NCBI GenBank assembly: GCA_020226215.1
Contig: CM035232.1
Location: forward strand, 80,192,693 to 80,256,692
From: Sindora glabra
Lineage: Eukaryota; Streptophyta; Magnoliopsida; Fabales; Fabaceae
DNA length: 64,000 bases
Direction of reading: 5' to 3'
Shown here: in pieces, positions 48,150 to 59,833 of the stretch
Layout: every line of letters begins with the position of its first letter
How positions within the stretch are numbered: the stretch's first letter is position 1
Program-made: the position numbers and the translations under genes
Notes under the pieces: generated by a model
The model's database searches: none
The model's input: only the letters and a program-made list of their open reading frames with translations
Told to the model about the DNA's origin: nothing

Positions 48150-49560
48150 AAAAATTCGTTCTCAAATTTTCTTAGAATTAGGTATAGGTTTACTGTTAAC
48201 TGTGGAATGGTTATAAGGAGGAGACTTATGGAATATATGGGGATATTTTTTCCTCATTTCCTTTTCTATTTTCCAAGTTGCTTCTTGGACTCCGTGTTTA
48301 TCCCATATCACCTTAACCATAAGGATTTCTTTAGATCTTAATTTTTGTGTTTGTCAGTCAATGACTTGTACCGGTTATTCTTCATACATTAGCTTTTGAT
48401 TTAATTCCACCAGTGTTTCTTTTAATACATGGGATTCATCTAGGAGGTATTTTCCTAACATAAATATACGAAAAACTGGATGTATTGCTTTCATATTATT
48501 TGGCAATTCCAATTGATAAGCCACATTCCCAATTCGACGTTTAATCTAGTAAGGCCTTACATACCTGGGTGCCAATTTTCCCTTTTTACCAAATTGCATG
48601 ACTCCTTTCATAGGGGTAACCTTTAAAAATACTTGTTCCCCTTCCTGAAATTCTAATTCTCTTCTTATGTTGTCTATATAAGACTTGCATCTATCATGAG
48701 CTACTCTTAACTTTTCTCGAATAGATTGAACTTTACGAATAGCATCTTCAACAAGGTTTGGATTAATCATTTTTGTTTCCTCTGGTTCAAACTATCCAAT
48801 AGGTGATCAACACTTTCTTCCGTACAATGCTTCAAATGAAGCCATCTGTATGCTAGAATGGTAGCTGTTGTTGTATGCAAACTCCATTAACGGTAGATAT
48901 TTATCCCAATTTCCTTCAAATTCTATTGTACAAGCCCTAAGCATATCTTCTAGTGTTTAAATCGTTCTCTTTAATTGTCCATCAATTTGCAGATGGAATG
49001 GTGTGCTAAATTGCAATTGAGTGCCCAACATTTCTTGAAATGATTGCTAAAATCACGATATAAATTGTGACCCATGATCCGAGATGATCACAAGCAGCAC
49101 TCCATGTAATGGAATAATTTTATCCATATAGAGTTAAGCATACTGCGATGTAGTATATGTTATCTTCACTGGTATGAAATGGACAGACTTAGTTAAATGA
49201 TCGACAATCACCTAAATGGAATCATATCCTTTACTGGTTCGTGGTAACCTAGTCATGAAGTCCATAGTAACATTTTCCCATTTCCATTCAGGGATATAAA
49301 TGTGTTGGTAGAGACTTGCTGGGTATTAGTGCTTTGCTTTCACTTGCTGGCAGGTTAAACACCACATTACATATTCCCGCATATCTCTTTTCATTCCATC
49401 CCACTAGTATAAATTTTTTAGATCCTGATACATTTTTATTGCACCAAGATGCATCGTGTAGGATGATTCATGAGCTCATCTCAATACTTCCCTTCTTAAA
49501 GCAGTAGGTACCCACAACCGATTTTCATATCTTATTATTCCTTCATCATCAATTTTTAAT
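48150..49560 (-). pseudogene. Element 2 integrase and chromodomain-like tail
   Basis: Reading leftward: a HHCC remnant near 49380-49470, then the DDE core with TMDFMT near 49260 (first aspartate) and VIISDHGSQF near 49075 (second). At the position of the third acidic residue, near 48975, the text is GQLKRT, so glutamate has become lysine. Further on, 48546-48770 encodes the post-core part (VAHDRCKSYIDNIRRELEF, then GDQVFLKV-like text). The chromodomain-like segment lies at about 48250-48400 and includes LMVKVIWDKHGVQEATW. Stops and frameshifts are spread throughout. Loss of the catalytic glutamate alone would inactivate it. Confidence 0.83.
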
Positions 49561-49699
49561 CATTATCTTTTTCCATTATGGATTTATCTTTTAACTGCTC
49601 ATATTGTGGGTCTTCCTTCTGAATTGCCTTAATTTGATCTACTATAGTAGAATGCACCATTATGTAGGCTAGATTTTTGTTCACACTACTATCCATTTA

Positions 49700-50930
49700 T
49701 TGATCTTTTCCTTTCATAATTTTTTGACTTAAAGCATTAACTACTATGTTAGCTTTACTCGGATGATAGTGAATGGAGCAGTCATGATCGCTTATGAATT
49801 CCATCCATCTTCTTTATCTCATATTTAGCTCCTTTTGTTTAAAAATATATTTCAAGCTTTTATGATTTGTATAAATTTTGCAAGTGGCTCCATACAAAGA
49901 ATGTCTCCATATTTTCAATGCAAACACCATAGTAGCCATTTCTAAATCATGAGTAGGGTAGTTAACTTCATATTTCTTTAATTGATGAGATGTGTATGCT
50001 ATTACCCTTCCTTGTTGCATCAGCATGTATCTCGAACCCACTCTAGAAGCATCACAGTATACTATATATTTTTTCGTACTATCAGGCAAGGTTAATACTG
50101 GAGCTGAGGTAAGTCACTCTTTCAGCACTTGAAAACTCCTTTACGTGTTAGTCTAGTTAAAGGGGTTGCAATTTTTGAGAAATCCTTGACAAATCTCCTA
50201 TAATATCTAACCATACCAAGAAAACTATGAATCTCTATTATTGATGATGGTTGTGGCCATTTAAGTACTGCCTCAACTTTCTGAGGATATACTTGTATTC
50301 CTTCTTGCGATATTACGTGGCCTAGGAAGTGTGCCTTCTTCATCCAGAATTCATACTTCGAGAACTTAACATAGAACTTATGCTCTTGTAGTGTTTGCAA
50401 GGTTATCTTCAGATGTTGTACATGTTCTTTCTCACTCTAGGAGTACACTAAAATATCATCAATAAATACCATAATAAACTTATCCATGAAAGGTTTGAAA
50501 ATGCGATTCATCAAGTCCATGAATGCTGCAGAGCATTTGTCAAGCCAAATGACATCACCAGAAATTTGTAATGTCCATAACGGGTTTGAAATGTTGTCTT
50601 CGAAACATCCTCCTTCCGTATTTTTAGCTAAGGATACCTAAAATGTAAATCGATCTTTGATAAATATTAGGAACTCTGCAGTTGATCAAATAGATTGTCG
50701 ATTCTGGGTAGAGGATATTTATTCTTTATAGTGACTTTGTTTAATTGCCGGTAGTTAATGCACAGTCGTAGCGATCCATCCTTCTTTTTCATGAACAATA
50801 CCGACATTCCCCAAGGTGAAGTACTGGGATGTATGAAGCCTTTGTCCAATAGATCCTGTAATTGTTCCTTCAGTTCTTTTAGTTCTGCTGCTGCCATCCT
50901 GTACGACGCAATTGATATTGGGTCTATTCT
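49700..50930 (-). pseudogene. Element 2 reverse transcriptase and RNase H
   Basis: RT begins in the frame 50667-50897, with KKDGSLRLCINYRQLNKV and the NKYPLPRIDNLF segment. After a break the catalytic motif MVFIDDILVYS lies near 50440-50475, then a stop, and 50122-50400 gives the thumb (FLGHVISQEGI, SFLGMVRYYRRFV). RNase H is at 49814-50089, with YCDASRVGSRYMLMQQ, then YPTHDLEMATMVFALKIWR and IYTNHKSLKYI, where the usual aspartate is asparagine. Frame breaks lie near 50660, 50430 and 50110. Confidence 0.88.
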
Positions 50931-51079
50931 AAGAATTGTCTCAATTATAAATTCTATTTCTCAATCTAGTGGTAATCCTAGCAAGTCATCTGGAAATTCC
51001 TTCACTACTGAGACTTGTTTCAACACTCCTTCTTCCCTTTCCACTTCCATCATTGAAGCAACCCATGCCACGTGTCCTT

Positions 51080-51614
51080 TATTGATCAGTTTTTAAACTT
51101 TTGTACATGACACGAAGGTTGGCAATCCAGGCTTCTTTTCACCTTAGAAGATTTGAACTACACCTTTTTTTAATTGGTAGGTGATTGTCTTATAATAACA
51201 GTTAACATAAGAATGATATTTCGAGAGCTAATCCATTCCTAGTATCATATCGTAATCTACCATTTTTAATACGATCAGTTTTATAGTGATTAGATGATTA
51301 TCTATTTTGATGTCCTAACTATTGAGACTAGATGTAGCCAACATGACTTCCCCAACTGGTGTATTCACCACTAAAGGTTTACCTAGAATATTAACTGGTT
51401 TAGAGATTTTAGCTACTAGATCAATAGATATGAATGAATGGGTAGCACCTGGATCAAATAGTACTTTTATGGAAAAAATTTCAACTAGGATCGTACCTGC
51501 CACCATTGCGTTTGAGTCTTGGGCTTCCTGACACGTTATGGCATGTACTCGGATTTGAGTTATTGTGGGCTCCTTTCCCATATTTCTTTTGTTTAGTACT
51601 ATGGGTGGCTTCAC
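51080..51614 (-). pseudogene. Element 2 protease
   Basis: The frame 51315-51614 holds the active-site segment VLFDPGATHSFIS near 51440, where the serine of D-S-G is proline. Toward 51230 decayed text continues with a MILGMD-like motif. The sequence before it (ITCQEAQDSNAMVAGTI) is the usual gag-protease linker. The protease would be inactive. Confidence 0.82.
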
Positions 51615-52716
51615 AGAAGTGATATATTAAGTGGGATGAAAAATAGGGTTTGTCATATTGCTTCCCTATGGGTTTAATGGATATTCAAGAGCTCGATGTC
51701 CCATTTGTCCATACTGAAAATATGAGCCACATGGTTTGATGTGACTGAGGCCACAACGAGGGCATTGCGAAGGCCTACTGGGTGGAACTAAATGTACTTG
51801 GTGGGGAGCATTGACACTAGCTTTGGATCTACCATTAGTTAGTTTTTGTTGAGATCTCCATTGGTTGCTCTTTCTTCTACTAGCTTGTACAGTACTTCTT
51901 GGGATGCCTGAAACAATTGCTATCTTGTCCACATTTTTATTACTTTCTGATTGCTTGGTTTAATGCTTGCTTATAAGTAGTGTTATCAGAAATGTCCACC
52001 CGATCATAGAAATAATCTCGAAGTTCGTAAACAAATTGGTTGATACATGCTTTTTCTATTAGTACCAAATATTTTGCATATCGTGACAATCGAGTAAACT
52101 GAGCATCGTACTAGGCCACCGCCATTGACCCTTGAGTTAACTTCTCAAACTCTAGGGCTTTTGCCTCTTTAATACTTAGCGATAAGAATCTATCAATAAA
52201 CTCCTCTTGAAATTGTTTCTAAGTAATTGGCTCTCATACTATAATAGTGGGTTCAATATTATGCATGTACCAAAAGTATGCAACATCCTTCAACTAGTAA
52301 CCTACCAGCTCTACCATTATGTTTTCATCACATCCTAATAGTTTACACACCCTTTTAATCTAGTCTATAAACTGATATAAGTTAGCTGTTGGATTTGTGC
52401 CATCATACTTAAGGGGGTTTAGGTTTGAAATTCATGTACTAGCTATAATCTCTCCCTTGGAGGCAACACTGGAGCTTGCCTTCTAGGTGGAGATACTGGG
52501 GGTGGAACATGTGGGTTCTGGGTTTGGTCCAAAAATCTATCTAGCTTCTGTTGCAGCCTTATAGCCCAATCCGGGGCTGCAGGCTATTCCTGTTCTACCA
52601 TTTCTAGATTTTCAGTAGGCGCGTTTATAGATGCCTCATTTTCTGGCATTTCTGGATGTGCTCTGGTAAGTCGATAAGGTATTGGGGGTTGAGTTTGCCT
52701 TTTCCTAGGTATAGTT
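51615..52716 (-). pseudogene. Element 2 gag
   Basis: The N-terminus, near 52710, lacks an ATG (the expected codon reads ATA) and runs PRKRQTQPPIPYRL, then a proline-rich stretch (VPPPVSPPRRQAPVLPP near 52460-52510). The capsid part (about 51990-52440) is full of stops. The C-terminal frame 51666-51932 contains CPRCGLSHIKPC, then a zinc knuckle in which at least two cysteines are tyrosine (YFQYGQMGHRALEY). The losses match G-to-A changes on the coding strand. Confidence 0.8.
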
Positions 52717-52892
52717 ATCTAAAATAAACTTAATTAGTAAACAATATTGATTTTGAAAATATAAAATGTTACTTGAAATCATCATAGACCCATAACTGCT
52801 AACACTTACTTCTTCATATGCTTTTCACAACCCCAGGATTTATTTGGGTTATAACAGACTTTACTACAAGGAATCATAGGTATTCAGAATTA

Positions 52893-52905
52893 GGCTCTAA
52901 TACTA
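52893..52905 (-). other. Primer-binding site of element 2 (tRNA-Met type)
   Basis: The minus strand reads TAGTATTAGAGCC, which is TGGTATCAGAGCC with two transitions. It lies four bases inside the 5' LTR edge. Confidence 0.8.
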
Positions 52906-52909
52906 ACTC

Positions 52910-55524
52910 TGTCACGACTCGATTTATTTTTTTTATCATGATCAGTGTAAAGATACCCAACCAGTACTCCACATTGATTATATATCCGTACTAGCCTCTA
53001 AAGATGACACAATATCCCAGATCTTTGTAAAACTAGCACTAAAGGCATATAGAAGAAAATAGATTTAAAAAATGTTAAAACACAAAAATAAGATATAGAA
53101 TATACATACATCACAAAAATATTTACAAGAGATAAGTTCATTTACAGTACTTTAAATACACTGACTCTAGTTCTCTGACTCACTAAACCAATTAGGGCCC
53201 TCCTCCTCTGGGTGAGATTTTGGAGGGGAATTAGAACTGGACACTCTAGGTACTGATGGAGTCATGTTACTCCCAGACTCGTCATCTGGGGTAACCTACA
53301 CCAACGGAAAGAAAACATCAAGGACATTTAGCTTTGTGTCCATGGGCCAAAAGTCTACATGGTACTAATATTTACATTTGTAGAGGTGACCCGAATCTCA
53401 AAATGGAGCTCCAATCTGTAAGTCCCTCGAGGAGTGGTAGCATAACCTCTGTAAGTGTTAATGAGTATCAATGGGTACATGATCTGAACCTGTAATTTCA
53501 ATACAATAGATAGAGTGAGTATAAGACATACTCAATGAGTAATAACTTGTTATTCCTTTTTAGGTTTTCCTGTCTAGCATTTCTTTTCTACTTGTGATTC
53601 ATACCTTTAATTAAAAGTCCAAATTCAAATATTTTATTTTTAAGAAATGGCATTAGTTGGTATACAATGTCACGTTATATCTTCGGTCCAACCTTATCCC
53701 CCGCCACCCTAGGCTCGAGGCCATTAACTTTTTCCCTCCATTACTAACCACTCCTCTCCTTTTCTGCAAAGGATGTTTTCTCCCTCCCACATTTTTACAA
53801 GTAGAATGAACAATTGTGAGATGCCACATGCATTAACCACAATTGTTATGGATTTTTCCTCGAGGAATGTATCAAAATACTAACTATGCCATGAGTGTTT
53901 TATGCTTCATTTATCCTTCTAGGCTTGTTATTATATCAATTCCAAAAAGGTATTTATGTACACAATTCAAACAATTCATGTCACACAAGGGTTTTTCAAA
54001 CTTCATTTTCTTGATATCAAGGATGCTTCTTGATTTTTTTTTTGTTCTGGACCCTATCTAGGTAGCCTAAGAGTGGGAATTATTTGGAGGACTAAATAAA
54101 ATTTAAAATTTTTGAAAATTTGACTCATGCTACCTCACATTCAGAGTGACTCATATAAATTTTTCTAGAATTTTTCTCAACCATTTAGTACTCTTAAAAA
54201 TTTTATGAATAGAACCAAAAATTTTTGGATGTCATGAACAATTTTCATTCACAATTTTATTGAGTGACCAGTCCATCAACCAAAATTTCAACAGCATTAT
54301 TGATTCTCCTTGATACCAATTCCAACATAACCTTAGCAATTTTTTTTTACAATTAAGAGCAATTCCATTATTATCATCCATGATCCAAATACTCATTTCC
54401 AGCAATATCATAACATGTTCAAATTATTCCAAACTAATTATTACAACAATAAGCACAAATCATATTAAAAGAGCCATAATTTGTCAAATTTGACAATCCA
54501 ACATTGGAAATTCATAGAATTTGTAACAAGCTATTACTCACCTCAATCCTTTACTCTCTTTTTCCTTCCAACACTGAGTTTTGAGGAAGAGGGAGGTGAA
54601 TTTAAAGAAACAAAATCAGACTTTAGGATTGAGAAGAAGAAGGATATCACAAGAAATTAAAAGGGGTTAAGAGGAATTAATGATTTACCTAACTAGCTTG
54701 CAATATTTCCTTGAGTTTGCTTTATCTAAAATTTCTTTTCTCCTTCTCTAGGGTTGCATGTTTTGGGCTGGAATGGAGCAGAAGTTTGCTGCTGCTAATT
54801 CTCCCTTTTTATATAAAATTTGTTTAAAGAAATTTCAAAAAAAATTCTACAAATTTTCATGAAATCCTAAGCTTGATTTTATCTTGGATTTTAAAGGATT
54901 TTAGGGACATTTGGATGTTTTTCTTGCATTTCCAAGTGGTCTTAGTTTTTAGACCATGATAACCCTTTTTAACCAATAAAAATGTGACACAATTCAAGAT
55001 TTCTCAATTATTACACTTTAGCCTCAATTTTTACTCTTTTTCTTTCATTTTGGTCCTTAGCTTCCTTTGGAAGTTTGGACTATCATTGGGCCATGAATTT
55101 GGGCCTTAAATTTTCATATTTTGGGCTAAAAAAAACTTGGGCTAACCCAACCCACACAACAAAAATAGAAAACTAAAAAGATAAAGGGGTTTATTATAAT
55201 TCGACCCCGAATTACTTATTTTCTTTACACTTTCACTCTTAGGCTTCTAACTATTTTTAAAATTTTGATTTCGACTTTCCACAATCATTTTTTATCTTAA
55301 AAATTAATTTTGGCCATCCATCAATTTTTAGAATTAATTTACTATAATTTCGACTCATTTTCTCACTTTTTCGCTTTATCGGGTACTGGAAATTCGATAA
55401 ATTTCTAAGTGAAATTTATAAAACCTTTTCTTAGGTTTTTAAGTTAGTTTTACTCATTATAACATTCTTAAAAATTTTCTAAATTTTTTTTTCATAACTA
55501 TTGTATTGATTTGGGGTCATTACA
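52910..55524 (-). repeat. Element 2, 5' LTR
   Basis: 2,615 bp, from TGTCACGACTC to GGTCATTACA, pairing with 45425-48134. It has the single-unit form of the segment duplicated in the other LTR. The 72-codon frame at 53843-54061 has no motif and is incidental. Confidence 0.92.
54806..54815 (-). promoter_or_regulatory. TATA box of element 2 5' LTR
   Basis: The minus strand reads TATATAAAAA followed by GGGAGAATTAGC, conserved in the 3' LTR. It lies within the LTR and points toward gag, as expected for the element's Pol II promoter. Confidence 0.6.
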
Positions 55525-56099
55525 GTTTCTTTCACTAACATACTCCTTTTTATTTTTGTCTCTTTCTCTTAATTAGTACAATAGCTCTCCCTCCTTTTCT
55601 TTTTTTTTTTCTATTTTTATAATCATCTTTGCTTCTCTTTCTCTTTCTATCTTTTTCAATCAATCCTTATCTCTTTCCCTCCCTTCTCTCTTCTTTGTGA
55701 TTGCAAGTTTCCTCTACTAGTTGCCTTGTCATCATGCATTACGGCCCCCATATGAGACTTCTTAGGTTAGTGGGTCTGTACATGACAAAGGGAGGAGTTC
55801 CAAAGGAAGTCTAAATATGAGCTCAATGTGGGATTTTTTTTCTAATGAGCTATTGCTCAATCTTTAGCATGTTCAGCTTGTAGTTGCTAGGTGTTATACT
55901 ATTCATAAATGGAAGAGCACCTTTAGGTGTAGCTAGAAAAGTAGCGTGCGGTTGTTTGACCCTTTCTTATTGCCAACATTCCTACGAGCTCCAATTAAAT
56001 ACTATAGATGGAGATGAGCAAGATTATATCATAAAACTTTAATATTTATAATGTTTTAATGGTTAATTCAAGAAAAACCAATTTAGGTATTTTTGAGAC

Positions 56100-56700
56100 A
56101 TATGATGATACATATGAAAATATAATTTTTATGTTATAAAATGCTAAAATAGAATAAATAAAACATACATAGACTATTTTATTCCATTATTTTGATAGAT
56201 TTGCATATGAATCAGGAACCCATTCTTATAAAAATTTTGAGATACAAGATGATGCATACTAAAAATGTAATTTTTATATTAAATAATGCTACAATATTAT
56301 GCTTAAAGTGATTGTTAAGTGGAATATTCTTATATATTGAAGGACTCACCTATGATCCAAGAGAAACTCATTCTATCTATATTATAGATTTTAAGTACAA
56401 TATTTGGAAAATAATATTTACATGCTATAGAATGATAGTCTAGAGTATTATATTTTGATATTATGAAAAATTTAAGCTTGAATTAGAAAATCTATTTTTA
56501 AGAGCATTTTGAGTATATGATGCCACTTATGAAAAATATAATTTTTATGATATAGAATGCTGAAACAATATAATTAAAATGTTCTTGAAGTATTATATCA
56601 TAATATTTTAAAATTTTGAATTTGATTTAGGAAAACCCCCCACTTTATCACCTTATTATGAATATTTGATATAATATTAATAAAATAAGAATTTTATATT
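56100..56700. repeat. Diverged tandem array inside LTR-B
   Basis: Four or five units spaced about 125-147 bp share a core like GATG-(A/C)A-(T/C)ATGAAAAATATAATTTTTATG-TATA-AATGCT. Clear copies begin at 56104, 56248 and 56519, with weaker ones near 56395 and 56645. I do not see the array in LTR-A, which helps explain why LTR-B is longer. Confidence 0.65.
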
Positions 56701-57242
56701 AAAAAAGTATTGGACAGGTACATTTAGAGTATATTTATATTATCCATATCTAATATGTGGATTGTTTTATATTTTGGAATGGAAAAGTGGACATATATAA
56801 GAATTTCTATTTGGTTTTCATTGATAAATTTGAAATAAAGGGTATAATAGCATAAGATGTATCAATAGCATCAAGTGAGCTCCTTAGAGTTGGAACTTCA
56901 ATATTTTCACATGTGTGAGTCTATTTTCAAATTACCCTATAATAGTATATTTTTACTTTTCCATGATTAATTCAAGAAAGGGCTAATAGGATTATAATAT
57001 CAAAAACTAAAATAGTTGGCATAGATCCTAGAGTAGTGATTTGAGAAGAAAAGGAATAAATTTGAGTATTTAAAAACTGTTCTTGTGAATTATAATATTA
57101 GGAGGAAATTATGAAAAATAAATATGGGTGCTTCGAAACTTCCAAAGGTGGATTAGCATCACCAAGTGAGTATATATCTTACCCTACATTAACATCTTAA
57201 TAAAGCACCATTTAATTATTATTAATTACATTCTTGTTGATG

Positions 57243-57346
57243 ATATATACATATACATATACATACATATATACATATACATACATATATACATATACAT
57301 ACATATACATATACATATATATACATATACATATATATACATATAC

Positions 57347-57384
<38 letters not shown>
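57243..57384. repeat. Compound microsatellite (ATACAT)n(AT)n
   Basis: A run of TATACATATACATACAT-type units passes into pure AT. It lies in LTR-B. Open frames on both strands here encode only low-complexity tyrosine-rich peptides and are not genes. Confidence 0.95.
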
Positions 57385-58645
57385 CCATGTGTGAGGTCTA
57401 TGAGGTACAAATGTGTAGCATAGAGTATTGCTATGTTATCTTTGTGATTATACATGAATAACATGGAGATGATAGCCAAAATAAGATAGTGGTTATCTAT
57501 ATGAGGAAATGAGAAATTACCAAGTTAGGAAAGATGGTGGATTATGATAAGACTAAAATGATGAATGATATGGTTTATATTGTTATTGGGCTTATGTTAT
57601 ATTTATATGTTGGAAAGCGTAGAGTGATTTGTATTGAAATGTGAATGAATATTGTGGCCATGCAAGATGACATGATAATGTTGCTATATAGATTCCGTTA
57701 TGTGTTAATATTTGGCCCGAGATTGCTAAACAGCTACTTATGTTGAAATTGTGAATTGCGGTGGGGCAATAATGTGAAAACTAGATAGGTAGTTCCTAAT
57801 AAATAGATTGTGAAGGACATAAGTTCAACCTAGGAGTATGATGTTTAGTATAAATGGTTATATGAAATGTTATGATTATGATGATTCATTATGTTAAGCC
57901 TTAATGGTCATTTATAATTATGATTACTATCTAGAATGGATGATATGTGATATGATAATGAAATCATGTACTAGCAATAGTTAAGTTTACTATGAACTGT
58001 GTTATGAGATATGAAATCTAAGTTATATACAAGTGATTTTGCAATACAAGGCTTGGTTATGTATATTTCAAAAATTAAAGAAATGGATTTGCTATTAGTT
58101 TCTAACTTAATACATGGATAGCTTGTGACTATTATACATGTACATAGGCAATGATAGATATATGCTCATTGAGTTTTCATAACTTATTCCATATTATTTC
58201 AATGTTTTTAGGTTAAGATAGTTATTTGAATTACACCTCATGTATGGAGAATCAAAGATCACTTGGATTAGAAGAGTAGATAGTTAGAATCCTCTTTAGA
58301 TTAGGATCAGAATTTGACTTAAAAATGCTATTGATCTATCATTTGATGTGTTAAATTGTTTATTTATGTGTAAATTTGAAATTGTTTTATATTGTGTATA
58401 TGATTAATGTTGTCATATCTAAGATAATTCATAGGTTGTGTATTTTAGGCTATGTGGCCTTTGGGAAGTGTCCAAAAATAAGGGAGACTTTGCCTATTTT
58501 TTTTATAAAATTTAAAGTGAATTCTGAATCCCTTAGAAATATGGAGACCTCTGTTGGATAAATTAGAGTAATTAATGTTAAGGCTTGTGGAGATCGGTAT
58601 TAGGATTCATGCCAGTCATGATTGGGATTAGGCCATTATAGAGAC

Positions 58646-59833
58646 TTTCCCATGTCATCCATGTGAAGGGAAAACATTAGCATATGGGCCTATTTCATGA
58701 AGAAATATTGCATTATATTTTTCTAAGATTTTATGAAGATATTAAGAAGATTACATTATTTTAATAAGGAATTAAGCGTGTGAGGAAATATTAGCATGTA
58801 AGCATTAATGAAAGGAATATTTGAAGGATTGTGAGAAGATTTTGCTCTTTTTTAAGAAACAAAATTGTGGCTTCTTAATGAAAAAATAGAGATAATGCAA
58901 TGACATAAAAACCCTTAAGTTTTACTATAAATAGAAGTGAGATTTTTGTTACTCATCACCCTACTTTGAAAGAGAATACATAGTTAGAGAGAAGAAAAGA
59001 AAAGTGAGAGAAGTAAAGATAGGAAGCCTTTCATCTTTCTAAATTAGAGAAGATCTTTTGTGTTAGTGGAATTCTTGTAAGTTTTTGGCTCTATTGATCT
59101 TCAAGTAGGGTAAAAGTTCTCATACTTTAGTAGGTTTCATCTCTCTTTTATAATTCTTCTCTTAGATCCTATACTAACACCATGCTATTTTGTGGATAAG
59201 GAACTTGAATTAATAGGATTGTTAAAAAAAAAAAAAGTAGGCACATTAAAGGTGAGTGGAGATCTACCCATTTTTTCATGATTTTCTTTTAAGAAAATTT
59301 TTACATATGAGATGTACATGTTTTATGGTTTTTGGTATGTTGAAACTATGCTTTATCAAGGTGGATTAGTTTAACAAAGTTTTCTTGAAAGAGTTTTCAA
59401 ATAAAAAGAAGAGTTAGTTTCTAGAACATAATTGTTCATTTTTCATTTAAAAGTTTTTGAGAAGTTTTCTTAAATGATGAAGCAAAGAGAATGTTTTCAA
59501 AAAGGAGGATTTACTAAGAAGAAATCATGAAAGAGACATAAAAATATTTTACTGAAGAATCTACTCAAAAAAGTAAGGTTGGAAAAATGTTTTCATAAAA
59601 TGTGAATCAAAATTTCATTTAAAGAAAACATAAGGAACTTTCGGGCACTCCATGTATTCCGAAAGCAATTTTTTTATTTTTACATAGAAACCCAATATAT
59701 ATTATTTTAGAATATATTATAGGTATATGGAATTTTTACAATAAAGTTTTAAAAAAATCCACTTTCAATCTCACATAGAAGCTTTTGAGTTCTATGTATT
59801 TACAATAGAGAAAATTTTATTTTTCTTACAAAA
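58646..59833 (+). other. LTR-like non-coding DNA with TATA box and leader
   Basis: No gene is visible. A TATAAATA at 58926 is followed by a purine-rich, then GTTAGTGGAATTCTTGTAAG-like leader, as in LTR promoters. AAAGGTGAGTGG near 59247 resembles a splice donor. The stretch is probably part of an old LTR that was already present when LTR-B and LTR-C inserted on either side. Confidence 0.4.
58926..58933 (+). promoter_or_regulatory. Possible LTR TATA box
   Basis: TATAAATA lies in the context TTTACTATAAATAGAAGTGAG. The wording is a good plant TATA box, and about 30 bases downstream lies a plausible start (ACTCATCACCC). Confidence 0.45.

Larger units (their letters stand above)
45425..55524 (-). 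mobile_element. Element 2: full-length Ty3/gypsy chromovirus, minus strand
   Basis: A complete element of 10,100 bp with LTRs of 2,710 bp (left, 3') and 2,615 bp (right, 5'), ends TGTCA(T/C)GAC and GGTCATTACA, and a near-perfect target duplication (GTTTT at 45420-45424, GTTTC at 55525-55529). It carries a primer site, gag with ruined zinc knuckles, protease, RT, RNase H, integrase, a chromodomain-like tail and a polypurine tract. It is more decayed than element 1: the LTRs differ by numerous transitions and several indels, and the genes are split into short frames. It lies inside LTR-B. Confidence 0.92.
44838..58640 (+). mobile_element. LTR-B: solo LTR of the A/C/D family, split by element 2
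   Basis: The left part (44838-45424) matches the start of LTR-A, beginning TATAATATCTC. The right part (55530-58640) matches its remainder and ends GGCCATTATA. A near-perfect 5 bp duplication, GAAAC at 44833-44837 and GAGAC at 58641-58645, flanks the whole. Without element 2 it is about 3.7 kb, longer than LTR-A, in part because of a repeat array at about 56100-56700 and a microsatellite at 57243. No internal genes of its own are present, so it is a solo LTR older than element 2. Confidence 0.8.

Noticed and set aside
55530..55740. CT-rich stretch as a host promoter
   Set aside because: It corresponds to the CT-rich part of LTR-A and is therefore LTR-B sequence resuming after element 2.
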